DNA of 64,000 nt from Pseudomonas sp. Irchel 3E13 (GTDB taxonomy: Bacteria > Pseudomonadota > Gammaproteobacteria > Pseudomonadales > Pseudomonadaceae): positions 1 through 64,000 of the forward strand of contig NZ_FYDX01000016.1 in assembly GCF_900187455.1 (NCBI RefSeq). The letters run 5' to 3'. Of the stretch, positions 16,218 through 25,049 are shown piece after piece. The notes beneath the pieces were generated by a model. That model did no database searches. It was not told where the DNA came from and worked only from the letters and a program-made list of their open reading frames with translations. The position numbers and the translations under genes are program-made. Each line of letters opens with the position of its first letter. Positions within the stretch are counted from its first letter, which is position 1.

Positions 16218-18215
16218 ATGAAAGTTTTGCTTGAACACCCAGACGAAAAAGTAGGGTCTGGAAGCCATAGTCATGAGCATGGTGGCATATTTGGTATGAA
16301 CACCGAACTGGTCTTCGCGCTAATCTGTGGCACTCTCCTGGGAGCCGGAGCTCTCGCAGGGAAACTCGGCCTGATTGATAGACTGCCGCTGATACTCTAC
16401 GTATCTGCTTATGTCTTCGGTGGTTGGTTCACAACCAAGGAAGCTATCACCAACCTTCGCCAAAAACGTTTCGAGATCGATACGCTAATGCTTTTTGCGG
16501 CCGTAGGGGCTGCAAGCATGGGGGCTTGGGCAGAGGGGGCTCTGCTACTGTTCCTCTTCAGTCTGGGGCATTCCCTTGAAAGCTATGCGATGGGCCGGGC
16601 GAAAAAAGCTATTGAGGCGCTGGCCAAACTCGCACCTGCAACCGCCATCGTACGACGCTCCGATGGTACGCAGGAAATGCCAGTGGATCTTGTGGTGCCC
16701 GGTGACGTTGTCATCGTACGCCCAAATGATCGCCTGCCAGCCGATGGTTTTGTGGTCGTAGGGTTCTCGAGCATCAACCAGGCTCCTGTGACCGGTGAGA
16801 GCGTCCCAGTGGACAAAAAACCAGTCGCTAGCGCAGCTCTCGCGCGCAGTAAGCCGGATGCTGTAGATGCTGCATCCAAGGTTTTCGCGGGCACCATCAA
16901 CGGCGAAAATCTGATCGAGATCGAGGTGACACGGCGCTCCACGGAAAGCACCCTGGCGCGAGTCATCAAAATGGTCAGTGAAGCAGAGGTCCGGAAGTCG
17001 CCGACCCAGCGATTCACGGATCGCTTCCAGCGGATTTTCGTCCCTTTGATCCTGCTCTTGGTGGCAGGCCTGGTATTTGCCGGCATTTTTCTCGACGAGC
17101 CTTTCCGAGATTCGTTCTATCGCGCCATGGCCGTTCTGGTAGCCGCAAGTCCCTGTGCGCTTGCGATAGCAACACCCAGCGCCATTCTTTCAGGTATCGC
17201 CAGAGCTGCTCGGGGTGGGGTGTTGATCAAGGGTGGTGCACCGCTTGAAGAGCTTGGCTCATTGAGCGCCATGGCATTCGACAAGACTGGTACCTTAACC
17301 GAAGGACGCCCTCGTATTACCGATGTAGTACCCGTGGGCGGTACCAAGATCGAAGACCTTCTGACTGTTGCAATCTCCGTAGAGTCGATGAGCGACCACC
17401 CGCTCGCTGTAGCCATTGTGCGCGACGGTGAAGAGATGATTGGAACCAGAAGTAAACCCCAAGCAACGAATGTGAGGAACCTGGTTGGTCGGGGTGTCCA
17501 GGCTGAGCTAGATGGTCAGCAAGTTTGGATCGGCAAAGTTGAGATGTTTGGTGCTGATGGTATTCCCTCCCTCACCGAACCTGCTCTGGAAGCTGTGGAG
17601 CGACTGCGTCAATCAGGTCGCACAACGATGATTGTGCGCCGTGGTGATCGTGATCTGGGAGCGATTGGATTGTTGGATACGCCCAGGGAAGGAGTGAAGG
17701 AGGCGCTTCAGGAGCTCAAGCAAATGGGCATTGAACGCATGATCATGATCTCAGGCGATCACCGTCGCGTTGCAGAAGCTGTCGCCAAACAGGTGGGCTT
17801 GGATGAGGCGTGGGGGGATCTAATGCCGGATGACAAGGTTCAGGCTATCAAGAACCTGCGCATCACCTCCAAAGTAGCGATGGTAGGGGATGGTGTGAAT
17901 GACGCCCCGGCCATGGCCAATTCTAGCGTGGGGATTGCAATGGGTGCGGCAGGCTCCGATGTTGCCCTGGAAACGGCTGATATTGCGCTTATGGGCGACG
18001 ATATTCGACAACTTCCATTTGCGGTCGGGCTAAGCCGCCATACGAAATCCATCATCCGCCAGAACCTATTCGTCAGCTTAGGGATCGTCGCGATACTGGT
18101 CCCCTCCACAATGATGGGGTTAAGCATCGGTGCTGCCGTCGCTATTCATGAGGGGTCCACGCTTCTGGTCGTGTTCAACGCCTTACGCCTGCTGGGTTAC
18201 CGCAGGAGCACTTGA
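16218..18215 (+). CDS. czcP: CzcP-like P1B-4 metal-transporting ATPase
   Basis: 665 residues. Motifs in order: TGES at 192-195 (actuator), SPC at 311-313 in the sixth membrane segment, DKTGT at 355-359 (phosphorylated Asp), GDGVNDAPAMANSSVGIAMG near 555-575, and HEGSTLLVVFNALRLL at the end. An SPC motif plus the terminal HEGxTLLV motif defines the P1B-4 group (CzcP, CtpD, CoaT), which exports Zn, Cd, Co or Fe, not the CPC group of copper and classical ZntA pumps. There is no N-terminal CxxC domain, only a short His patch (HSHEHGG, 17-23). It would move cytosolic ions to the periplasm, where CzcCBA completes export. The promoter lies in 16,085-16,217; no CzcR-type box was seen there. Confidence 0.9.
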   Translation: MKVLLEHPDEKVGSGSHSHEHGGIFGMNTELVFALICGTLLGAGALAGKLGLIDRLPLILYVSAYVFGGWFTTKEAITNLRQKRFEIDTLMLFAAVGAASMGAWAEGALLLFLFSLGHSLESYAMGRAKKAIEALAKLAPATAIVRRSDGTQEMPVDLVVPGDVVIVRPNDRLPADGFVVVGFSSINQAPVTGESVPVDKKPVASAALARSKPDAVDAASKVFAGTINGENLIEIEVTRRSTESTLARVIKMVSEAEVRKSPTQRFTDRFQRIFVPLILLLVAGLVFAGIFLDEPFRDSFYRAMAVLVAASPCALAIATPSAILSGIARAARGGVLIKGGAPLEELGSLSAMAFDKTGTLTEGRPRITDVVPVGGTKIEDLLTVAISVESMSDHPLAVAIVRDGEEMIGTRSKPQATNVRNLVGRGVQAELDGQQVWIGKVEMFGADGIPSLTEPALEAVERLRQSGRTTMIVRRGDRDLGAIGLLDTPREGVKEALQELKQMGIERMIMISGDHRRVAEAVAKQVGLDEAWGDLMPDDKVQAIKNLRITSKVAMVGDGVNDAPAMANSSVGIAMGAAGSDVALETADIALMGDDIRQLPFAVGLSRHTKSIIRQNLFVSLGIVAILVPSTMMGLSIGAAVAIHEGSTLLVVFNALRLLGYRRST

Positions 18216-18228
18216 TCTCTGAACATAA

Positions 18229-18259
18229 ACAAAGGGGGCGCATTGAGCGCCCCCTTTGT
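18229..18259. terminator. Bidirectional terminator between czcP and oprO
   Basis: ACAAAGGGGGCGC (18,229-18,241) and GCGCCCCCTTTGT (18,247-18,259) form a 13-bp perfect stem with a five-base loop. It lies between two converging genes and can serve both. Confidence 0.85.
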
Positions 18260-18280
18260 ACACGACAGTCTGAAAGTGGA

Positions 18281-19588
18281 TCAGAAGACGTATTGCAGGC
18301 GGGTTACGAGAGCGTTGCCACTGTCGTCTCCGGCCGCGTTCTCGGCATTGTCAGTGCGCACGTTGATGTAGTCGGCACTCACCTTCACGGCCTCGTTGAC
18401 ATACCAGTTCACACCGATTGTGTGGCTCTTTGCTTTGCGCTCATCTGACTGAGCCGCAGTGGTGACCAGGTTACCGTCCTCGACCTTGATGTCGTCAAAG
18501 CGATAGAAAACTTCCCAGGCCCCCAGATCTTTGTTCTGTGGTTTGATGGTGTCAAACTTGGCACCGTCGAGTTTGTAGATGCGGGGCTCGCCAGTCAGCG
18601 TATACGCCATTTGTGCGTAGTAGCCCGATGCTTTCAGGTCATTGGTTGCCTGGTCAGCTTGCAATTTGCGGCGAAGGTATTCAGCTTGCACAGAGAACGG
18701 GCCGGTAGCCCAAGCACCTTCAACACCCCAGACCGAATCGTCGCTCCACAGGCCTTCTTGCGCCGTGGCGCCGCCAAACAGCATGCGATTGCCGTTGGTA
18801 CCCGCATCACCACCGCCATTGGTATCCACACCACGAACGCCGAGACGTGAGCGGATCCGGGTGTCTACTGAACTGTCTTTGAGGTCGCGATAGGCATACT
18901 GGGCACCGATGTGCAGGACGTTGCCATCAGAATGCAGCGGTGCGAAGACACCGCGCACGTTATAGCGTTTCGTGCTGTCGCCATCGTTATCATTGTTGGT
19001 TTCGCTAAAGACGCTACCCGACAGGTAGGCCATGTTCGCGATGGTGCTGGTGGCTTGAACGCCCATGCCAGCGTTGTCGTTGATCCAGTCTGCTACATCG
19101 TAGGAAAGGTTTCGCTCCATCCCGGTTGTCCACTTCGAGCTGGTCGCCTTCTCAAGACCGAAATCGGTGTAGAAGCGGCCGAATCGCAGTTGGACTGGAG
19201 CGAAGCCCGTGTAGGTCAGGCTCGCTTCGTCAAAGTAGCCATCGGCGTCGTTACCGGTGTTGCGGGACAGGTCGTAGCTAACCTGGTACTTCCAGTCACG
19301 GTACAAGGTACCGCCGAACTCGATGTAGGCGCGACGGAAGTAGGCTGCGTCAGCAGTATCGCCATTCTTGGTGAAGACACCGTCGAACCGTCCGTAGTCG
19401 GCCTGAACCCTGCCGCCCAGTTTGAAACTGAACTCCTTATCGGTAGTAGAAAGTTCAAGACCGCCCTTGGTTTTGAGAACGATATCAGCTCCGTCGCTAG
19501 TGACTACTCCGGAGAATGCTTGCGAGGAAAATGTGCCTATTATTGCGGCAGCCAAAAGCTTCACTCGCATGTTCGAAGAACGGATCAT
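18281..19588 (-). CDS. OprO/OprP-family phosphate-type porin
   Basis: 435 residues with a signal peptide (LLAAAIIGTFSSQAFSG). The start of the mature part, EFSFKLGGRVQADYGRFDGVF, and the middle FRRAYIEFGGTLYRDWKYQVSYDLS are hallmarks of OprP/OprO 16-strand trimeric porins; it ends LVTRLQYVF. OprP and OprO carry phosphate and pyrophosphate under phosphate starvation. Here it lies in a metal island with no pst or pho genes nearby. Only a single PhoB half-site-like CTGTCAT (minus strand, 19,749-19,743) is upstream, so its regulation and substrate are uncertain. GAGAGGC precedes the chosen ATG. Confidence 0.88.
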   Translation of the reverse strand: MIRSSNMRVKLLAAAIIGTFSSQAFSGVVTSDGADIVLKTKGGLELSTTDKEFSFKLGGRVQADYGRFDGVFTKNGDTADAAYFRRAYIEFGGTLYRDWKYQVSYDLSRNTGNDADGYFDEASLTYTGFAPVQLRFGRFYTDFGLEKATSSKWTTGMERNLSYDVADWINDNAGMGVQATSTIANMAYLSGSVFSETNNDNDGDSTKRYNVRGVFAPLHSDGNVLHIGAQYAYRDLKDSSVDTRIRSRLGVRGVDTNGGGDAGTNGNRMLFGGATAQEGLWSDDSVWGVEGAWATGPFSVQAEYLRRKLQADQATNDLKASGYYAQMAYTLTGEPRIYKLDGAKFDTIKPQNKDLGAWEVFYRFDDIKVEDGNLVTTAAQSDERKAKSHTIGVNWYVNEAVKVSADYINVRTDNAENAAGDDSGNALVTRLQYVF

Positions 19589-19798
19589 TGCTTGCCTCTC
19601 GTGTGTTAAGTGCTAAGGCGTCGACGGGATGTTTGCCCTCCGTCGGGCCTAATAGATCTGGCAGATGTGAGCAGGTCACGTTCGTCACCTGCTGCAACAA
19701 GATGCCTTTGTTCTAAGCACTATGGCTAGATCGCAAGCAAAAATGACAGAAGTGTTTCTGTAATGTTAAAGAAAGACTTCTGAAAAATAACGAGCTTG

Positions 19799-20767
19799 TC
19801 ATTTATCAAGCCAGTCACTTTTGTCCAAGAAGCTTTTTTTAATCAGTCGACGGATATCCAAGGCCTGAGGGTTGCGTGTGAGCGTTGACTTTATAACAAG
19901 ATAGACATCTTTATCTTCCAAGTCTTCGAGAAATCCTGGCACGAGCGTGATGTTTCTGTCCATTTTACGGCTGTAATCTGGCAACACACCAATGCAGGCC
20001 CCCCCAACCACCAGGCCGCGGGAGAAATTGTAGTTCTTGGCTCTGGTCGTCCCTCCTCGGTGGCCGGAAATTATAGAGGCCCAATTTTTGGAACCCGAGA
20101 GAATGTCATCGTCCCAAGGAAGAACGAGCATAAAATTCTGTAGGTCATCACTCGCCACTGGGACCGTGACACTTCTTGAGTAGCGGCTTGAGATAAATAA
20201 CGCGTGTCCGATCCGGCCAAGCCGTTCGAACCTGTACTCGGGGTAGCGATCGAAGGCATCGTCATCAGATGGTGTCACGAGAACAATACCCACATCGACG
20301 TCACATCCATTGAGCATTTTCGGGGTGCACTCAGAGTGGATCTCCAGTTGCATTTCAGCATGATCCCGAACGTAGGCGACGAGATCTCGATTGACGATAT
20401 CGCTGAGTACCGGTTCTGTGATCGCAAGCGTGAGCCCCGGGATGCCCGTGTCGCCGGCTTTTCCAAGGCCCTCAGGGCCAAAAAGTTGCGAAAGGTAATG
20501 GCTGACCTTGTCGCCTATTCGAGTCAGAGCAAGCTTGTTGTTTTTATAGACGAATACAGGAGAACCGATGTGCTCCTCTAGCTTTTCCAGGCGCCTCCGA
20601 AGGCCTACTACAGGTAGGTTGAGCGCCCTGGCTGCCTGTTTAAAATTTGCACAACGTACGGTTGAGAAAAATTCTAGCGCTAACTGTTTATCAATTGGCA
20701 GATCATCCAATATGTCAGGAATGCAAGAAACAGTAATGCCAGTAGATGTTTCATTTTGTGTAGCCAT
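19799..20767 (-). CDS. LysR-family transcriptional regulator
   Basis: 322 residues. The N-terminal winged helix (about 25-85) reads QLALEFFSTVRCANFKQAARALNLPVVGLRRRLEKLEEHIGSPVFVYKNNKLALT, a LysR-type DNA-binding domain. A periplasmic-binding-protein-like effector domain follows (about 105-310). The sequence is diverged: the usual Q-P-A-v-S in the recognition helix is replaced by LPVVGLRRR. It lies between oprO and the gtrA operon and is transcribed away from the latter. A CzcR-type box lies 57 bases upstream. Effector and targets are unknown. Confidence 0.85.
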   Translation of the reverse strand: MATQNETSTGITVSCIPDILDDLPIDKQLALEFFSTVRCANFKQAARALNLPVVGLRRRLEKLEEHIGSPVFVYKNNKLALTRIGDKVSHYLSQLFGPEGLGKAGDTGIPGLTLAITEPVLSDIVNRDLVAYVRDHAEMQLEIHSECTPKMLNGCDVDVGIVLVTPSDDDAFDRYPEYRFERLGRIGHALFISSRYSRSVTVPVASDDLQNFMLVLPWDDDILSGSKNWASIISGHRGGTTRAKNYNFSRGLVVGGACIGVLPDYSRKMDRNITLVPGFLEDLEDKDVYLVIKSTLTRNPQALDIRRLIKKSFLDKSDWLDK

Positions 20768-20823
20768 TTATTCCCCCTTGTGCGGGGAGAATTTATCTCA
20801 ATGTGGATCTGCAGTTCCCGATA

Positions 20824-20952
20824 CTATCAATATTGTAATTTCCGCGTAATCTAATTGTTATTTGGCGAGGTTGATTTCAATAAAGTAATTATGAGGAAAT
20901 CTTTTTGATATTTTGGCGTGCTAGGTTTTCCGTAAAGTTTTAACCCTATAAT
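20824..20952. promoter_or_regulatory. CzcR-type box and TATAAT between lysR and gtrA
   Basis: CTATCAATATTGTAA at 20,824-20,838 is a weaker copy of the island box between two divergent genes. A perfect -10 hexamer TATAAT lies at 20,947-20,952 facing gtrA, with no good -35 at 17 bases, which fits activator dependence. It is about 108 bases from the box, too far for the geometry seen elsewhere, so the link between box and gtrA promoter is weak. Confidence 0.35.
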
Positions 20953-21026
20953 CGGCATCTGCTCCCCAGTTTTCTACCGACATTTGATTCACTTTTTTTT
21001 CACCTTTGCTTCCATAGTCTCAGCAC

Positions 21027-21446
21027 ATGGAAACCAAATGCCCGCCTCTTGTATTTTTGCTGTTCCGATATTTAGGCGTCGGATCAATAGCGACAGCGAT
21101 ACATTATGCAATCTTCTTGGCGCTTATCGAAGCGGAGCTTGCTGATCCCGTGTCGGCCAGTATATGTGGCAGCATGGTAGGTGCTATTGCAAGCTTCATC
21201 GGTAATCGAGCGCACTGTTTTAAGGCAGATGGTTCTCGAGTGCTCCAGCCTATTAGGTTCACACTTGTCGCTCTGGCAGCAAACCTAGGTAACGGAGTGG
21301 GTATTTGGGTACTCATTAAATTAAGTTTCTCACCGCTTATCGCCCAGGCCTTAGTGACTATAGCCCTTACGGCACTTGGATTCATTGCACATCGTTTCTG
21401 GACATTCAGCCATGCAGACATTAAATCGGTTTCCCGAGCGCCCTGA
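21027..21446 (+). CDS. GtrA-like membrane protein
   Basis: 139 residues with four hydrophobic segments in the GtrA layout: FRYLGVGSIATAIHYAIF, then FIGNRAHCF, a third helix around IRFTLVALAANL and a last one ending GFIAHRFWTF. GtrA-family proteins are thought to flip undecaprenyl-phosphate-linked sugars across the inner membrane. The gene overlaps the start of the GT2 glycosyltransferase by 35 bases, forming an operon of flippase, lipid-carrier glycosyltransferase and membrane transferase, as in serotype-conversion and lipid A modification modules. Confidence 0.85.
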   Translation: METKCPPLVFLLFRYLGVGSIATAIHYAIFLALIEAELADPVSASICGSMVGAIASFIGNRAHCFKADGSRVLQPIRFTLVALAANLGNGVGIWVLIKLSFSPLIAQALVTIALTALGFIAHRFWTFSHADIKSVSRAP

Positions 21447-22395
21447 TCCCTTGTTGACCATTGTGGTTCCCTGCTTTCAAGAAGAAGACACCATTCCAGA
21501 GTTCCACCAACGCGTTACCAAAGTTGTTAAGCGGCTACCTGTTTCTTGCGAGATTCTCTACATCGACGATGGCAGCAATGATGGTACTGCAGAGCTGCTG
21601 CGTGAGTATCAGGATGGCTCGGCTGTTCGATGCCTTTTCCTGAGTCGAAACTTTGGAAAGGAGGCCGCGTTGAGGGCTGGGATAGATCATGCTCGCGGCA
21701 GCGCGCTCATCTTCATTGACGTCGACTTGCAAGATCCGCCTGAGCTCATTCCCGGCATGGTGGAGTTCTGGCAAAAGGGTTATGACGTGGTGAACATGCA
21801 GCGCAATCTGAGAACCGGCGATTCGCTTTTCAAGCGCATGAGCGCTCGAGCCTACTATTGGGTCATGCAGCGTCTGGTGGATAAAGTGGATTTGCCCGCC
21901 GATGTCAGCGATTTTCGCTTGATTGGACCCGCTCCGCTTGCAGCTATTCGAGCATTGGATGAGCGTTCCAGCATCCTTAAGGGCATGATCGGCTGGGTAG
22001 GCTTTCGCACCTTTGAACTACCCTATAATCGCGCTGTTCGTCATGCAGGGAGCAGCAAGTGGAACGTGGCTGGACTAATCAATCTTGCCATCGAGAGCAT
22101 TCTCAGTTTTTCTCGCAAGCCGCTGCGTATCTTCAGTCTCGCTAGCTTTGCACTCTTCGTTTCCAGCTTCTGCTACATGCTCGCAGCCCTCGTGGCTGGT
22201 AGTTTCGATGTCCATCATCTGCTCGTCGGAATGGCCTCATTTATGTGCGTCGGTGTCGCCATGGTGGGGGAGTACCTTGGCCTGACACTCGCAGAGGTTA
22301 AGCGCCGCCCCCAGTATTTCTTGAAAAACAGTCCCAAAGCGGAGTGCGCGTCTATCCACCCTTCGGTCTCATCGTTCGAGGGTAAGAAATGCTGA
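21412..22395 (+). CDS. GT2 undecaprenyl-phosphate glycosyltransferase (GtrB/ArnC type)
   Basis: 327 residues from ATG 21,412 inside the end of gtrA. The GT2 catalytic core is clear: LTIVVPCFQEEDTIPEF, the metal-binding DVDLQDPPELIPGM and DFRLIGP. Two C-terminal membrane helices (about 235-300) anchor it, as in GtrB and ArnC. It transfers a sugar from a nucleotide donor to undecaprenyl phosphate on the cytoplasmic face. The stop overlaps the start of the next gene by seven bases, so translation is coupled. The sugar cannot be told from sequence. Confidence 0.88.
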   Translation: MQTLNRFPERPDPLLTIVVPCFQEEDTIPEFHQRVTKVVKRLPVSCEILYIDDGSNDGTAELLREYQDGSAVRCLFLSRNFGKEAALRAGIDHARGSALIFIDVDLQDPPELIPGMVEFWQKGYDVVNMQRNLRTGDSLFKRMSARAYYWVMQRLVDKVDLPADVSDFRLIGPAPLAAIRALDERSSILKGMIGWVGFRTFELPYNRAVRHAGSSKWNVAGLINLAIESILSFSRKPLRIFSLASFALFVSSFCYMLAALVAGSFDVHHLLVGMASFMCVGVAMVGEYLGLTLAEVKRRPQYFLKNSPKAECASIHPSVSSFEGKKC

Positions 22396-23843
22396 GTTTG
22401 AAGAGGGAGCAGACGTTATGGCGGATATTGGGCGCTATTTTGGTCCTACGTTTATCAGGATTGGGTGTCTACCCCCTGATGGACACATCGGAGGCCCGTT
22501 ATGCCGAAATGGCGCGAAAAATGGTCGAGCTGAATGACTGGATCACGCCCATGTTCGATTACGGGGTACCGTTTTGGGGCAAACCACCACTGTCTTTCTG
22601 GACGCAAGCCGCGAGCATGACGATCTTCGGGGTCAATGAGTTCGCTGCTCGATTCCCTGCATGGCTGCTGCACCTGGCTAGCTGTTTCATCATCATCAAG
22701 CTCGGTACGCAGCATTTCTCGCGTAACGCGGGCATTTGGGCGGCAATAATCTTTTCCAGCACAACGCTTGGCTTGGTCTCCAGCGGAGTCGTACTGACCG
22801 ACCCCGTTCTATCGTTCTCAATTTTGCTGGCCAGTTATGGGTTCTGGCGTTGGATGCAATGCGCCGACAAAGCGTACGCCTATCTGATGTTCGCAGGTTT
22901 GGGGCTAGGTCTGCTTGCTAAAGGCCCGCTGACCCTGGTGCTAGTAGGGGCGCCGGCATTCCTCTGGATCGTGATTTACAAGGAATGGAAACGGGTGCTA
23001 AGGCTACCTTGGGCTGGCGGCCTGGGTCTTATGCTCGGCATCTCTGTGCCTTGGTACGTCTTGGCTGAGATGAAGACACCAGGCTTTATGGAGTACTTTT
23101 TCGTTGGTGAGCACTGGAGCCGTTACGTCGTTAGCAACTGGGCTGGTGATCTTTACGGCAGCGCCCACGCCAAGCCATACGGGACCATCTGGCTACAGCT
23201 CGGGTTAGCGCTTCTTCCGTGGGTATTCTTCCTTCCATTGCTGATCCGTAGGCGTGCGTCGCTGCAGCGGTTTGAGGCCTACCTCTGGCTCTGGGCGCTG
23301 GCTACTCCGGTCTTCTTCACGTTCGCCGGCAACATTCTGTGGACCTACCTGCTTCCTGCGCTCCCAGCCTGGGCTTTGCTGCTGTCGGGCCGGGTCAGCG
23401 ATACCGGCCCGAAGACTACATGGGCTGCTGCTATGAGTGCTTTGATATTGCCAATGATAGGAGCGGGCATAATTTACGCTGGCGCAATGGAAACGCGGCC
23501 TCAGAATCAGCGGGATGTGATCCAGGCTTGGCTCAATGCTCAGTCTACTCAGCCGGGCCCCCTGATCTATCCGGGACGCCGGTCGTACTCATCCGAGTTC
23601 TACAGCACTGGCAAATCCGAGCACATCAAGGATCCTGCCAAATGGCCAAGCAGTGGCTTGTTTTATCTATCGAGGCGCTTGCGCGACAGCAATGCTGAGC
23701 TGCCTACCGGCCTGGAGTGCACCAAGATCACAGAAGCCAACGCCAGCCAACTACTGCTATGCCGTTGGAACGCCGACGAGAAAAATGCCCAAAGCCTCGC
23801 CATAGAAAGCAGCACGAAAACTTATCAGAAGAACGAGGGCTAA
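22389..23843 (+). CDS. ArnT-like GT-C (family 39/83) membrane glycosyltransferase
   Basis: 484 residues with about a dozen hydrophobic segments. The N-terminal loop carries the GT39/GT83 motif LMDTSEARYAEMARKM with the acidic catalytic residues, then the GKPPLSFW motif conserved in ArnT-type enzymes. These use undecaprenyl-phosphate sugars and decorate lipid A, LPS or proteins on the periplasmic side. With gtrA and the GT2 gene it forms a complete three-gene sugar-transfer pathway. ArnT itself is longer (about 550) and adds aminoarabinose; the absence of other arn genes argues for another sugar. Confidence 0.85.
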   Translation: MLSLKREQTLWRILGAILVLRLSGLGVYPLMDTSEARYAEMARKMVELNDWITPMFDYGVPFWGKPPLSFWTQAASMTIFGVNEFAARFPAWLLHLASCFIIIKLGTQHFSRNAGIWAAIIFSSTTLGLVSSGVVLTDPVLSFSILLASYGFWRWMQCADKAYAYLMFAGLGLGLLAKGPLTLVLVGAPAFLWIVIYKEWKRVLRLPWAGGLGLMLGISVPWYVLAEMKTPGFMEYFFVGEHWSRYVVSNWAGDLYGSAHAKPYGTIWLQLGLALLPWVFFLPLLIRRRASLQRFEAYLWLWALATPVFFTFAGNILWTYLLPALPAWALLLSGRVSDTGPKTTWAAAMSALILPMIGAGIIYAGAMETRPQNQRDVIQAWLNAQSTQPGPLIYPGRRSYSSEFYSTGKSEHIKDPAKWPSSGLFYLSRRLRDSNAELPTGLECTKITEANASQLLLCRWNADEKNAQSLAIESSTKTYQKNEG

Positions 23844-23853
23844 ATTTAGGATG

Positions 23854-23884
23854 AAAAAAAGCCAGGTATTAACCTGGCTTTTTT
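23854..23884 (+). terminator. Terminator of the gtrA operon
   Basis: AAAAAAAGCCAGGT and ACCTGGCTTTTTT pair around a short ATTA loop (23,854-23,884), with T residues at the end. Confidence 0.88.
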
Positions 23885-23925
23885 GTTGACTGCTACCCTC
23901 ATCAGAGTTCCTAGTTTATCGTCGA

Positions 23926-24147
23926 TCAGTTATCGGACTTTTCCTTGGCATCTTTGCGCTCTTTTTGTTTCTCTTGAGCGACCTGCTGCTTTTTCTGATC
24001 CGATGAATCATCGCTCCATATGCGTGCCTGCTCAGCCCGGAAATTTTCGTTGAATTTTTTCGCTCGATCAAATCCGTCTTCAGCATGGGCGGTAGTCATC
24101 AGACCGAACAGCAAGCTTCCAAGAGCGATAGATTTTACAAATTTCAT
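23926..24147 (-). CDS. Small periplasmic protein, PtrA-N-terminal-like
   Basis: 73 residues. The signal peptide MKFVKSIALGSLLFGLMTTAHA is followed by EDGFDRAKKFNENFRAEQARIW and a very charged Lys/Gln/Glu tail. Small Pseudomonas proteins with a signal peptide and a mature start like AEGGxDR-tf are annotated as having a PtrA N-terminal domain and are often copper-induced; the resemblance here is only moderate. A CzcR-type box with a well-placed -10 (TAAACT) lies upstream. Role unknown, probably periplasmic and metal-linked. Confidence 0.6.
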   Translation of the reverse strand: MKFVKSIALGSLLFGLMTTAHAEDGFDRAKKFNENFRAEQARIWSDDSSDQKKQQVAQEKQKERKDAKEKSDN

Positions 24148-24201
24148 GTTGAACCTCGGTATTTACTAGACCTCCCTGACTAGGGGTCTTTGTTGTTTTG
24201 T

Positions 24202-24256
24202 AGTTTAGGGAAGCGAAGCTAACGACAAGGTGAGGTATTAATTACAATTCCGTAAT
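24202..24256 (-). promoter_or_regulatory. CzcR-type box and -10 of the 73-residue gene
   Basis: TTACAATTCCGTAAT at 24,242-24,256 is a good box copy. On the minus strand the hexamer TAAACT (24,207-24,202) follows 34 bases away, the same distance as upstream of czcC and the first DUF2790 gene. Confidence 0.6.
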
Positions 24257-24350
24257 TTTAGCGTGCGGCAGGATGCGTTCTAAGTCTGGATCTGGAAGGA
24301 TCAGACCTATCGCCGGAATTGCTGAAAGAAAATTTCAGTTATCCAGTAAA

Positions 24351-24365
24351 TTACAATTTTGATAT
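24351..24365. promoter_or_regulatory. Second CzcR-type box, facing the coiled-coil protein gene
   Basis: TTACAATTTTGATAT matches the left half of the consensus perfectly and the right half partly. It is 49 bases before the ATG at 24,415, too near for the usual promoter geometry. It may act as a repressing or auxiliary site. Confidence 0.35.
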
Positions 24366-24414
24366 CTACCACCGTAGTTTCGTGCGGCATTGCAGTCCGC
24401 ACCAGGAGATAGCT

Positions 24415-25002
24415 ATGAATGAAATTGAGCCTTGGGCAGTTGCCATGAATGATTTTCGCCGCTGCGCTGAAAATCTTTCTGCCCAGGTCGATGAGCTGAC
24501 ATCTCAGACACGGCTTTCTAGCGCTGTCTTGGAGAGGTCGAACGAGATGGTGGAGCAGGTAGAGGCTATAGGTCGGCAGATTCACGGGGAGGTTCGGAAG
24601 GCTGAGAAGGCTTGGTCCGATGGTGAAGAGGTCGCCTTACGCGCCGCGACAAAAGCGTACTCTGCCGCTTACCGTGGAGTCGACAGTGCCATCCAGCCTC
24701 TCATTTCAGAGCTTTCGATCGCTACCAGTGCCGCGAATGCTTCGCTCGCAGAACTCAAGCGTGCACCGGCACTGGCCAAGCGTTACGTAATGGTGGTGGC
24801 GACAGCATTTTTCATCCTGGCATTGATCTGTTCGTACTCGACCATGCGTCTGATTGATGCAGCCGGCCGTGTGAGCGCTCAAGAAAAGGTCAACGCTCAA
24901 TATTTCTCACAGCTTTGGAAAAACGCCAACCCAGAAGAGCAACAGATCATAAAGTCAGTGATTTTAAGGGCCCCGATGGATCCTGTGGTCCTTAGGGACT
25001 GA
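24415..25002 (+). CDS. Hypothetical coiled-coil membrane protein
   Basis: 195 residues from ATG 24,415, with AGGAGA upstream; the longer frame from 24,319 crosses the regulatory box and is rejected. Residues about 15-115 are helical and probably coiled-coil (FRRCAENLSAQVDELTS, NEMVEQVEAIGRQIHGEV). One membrane helix lies at about 122-145 (YVMVVATAFFILALICSY) and a short tail follows. There is no signal peptide, so the coil is probably cytoplasmic. No family was recognised. It is isolated between a regulatory box and a terminator, next to czcRS. A role in sensing or scaffolding is conceivable but unsupported. Confidence 0.6.
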   Translation: MNEIEPWAVAMNDFRRCAENLSAQVDELTSQTRLSSAVLERSNEMVEQVEAIGRQIHGEVRKAEKAWSDGEEVALRAATKAYSAAYRGVDSAIQPLISELSIATSAANASLAELKRAPALAKRYVMVVATAFFILALICSYSTMRLIDAAGRVSAQEKVNAQYFSQLWKNANPEEQQIIKSVILRAPMDPVVLRD

Positions 25003-25018
25003 TGCTCTGGAATAAAGC

Positions 25019-25047
25019 AAAAGGCCCGTCTATTGACGGGCCTTTTT
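25019..25047. terminator. Bidirectional terminator between converging genes
   Basis: AAAAGGCCCGTC (25,019-25,030) and GACGGGCCTTTTT (25,035-25,047) pair perfectly around a four-base loop. It lies between the coiled-coil gene (plus) and czcS (minus) and can stop both. Confidence 0.9.
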
Positions 25048-25049
25048 GA

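Noticed and set aside
16218..18215. Copper or ZntA-type P-ATPase
   Set aside because: The membrane motif is SPC, not CPC, there is no N-terminal CxxC domain, and the HEGST end motif marks the P1B-4 group.
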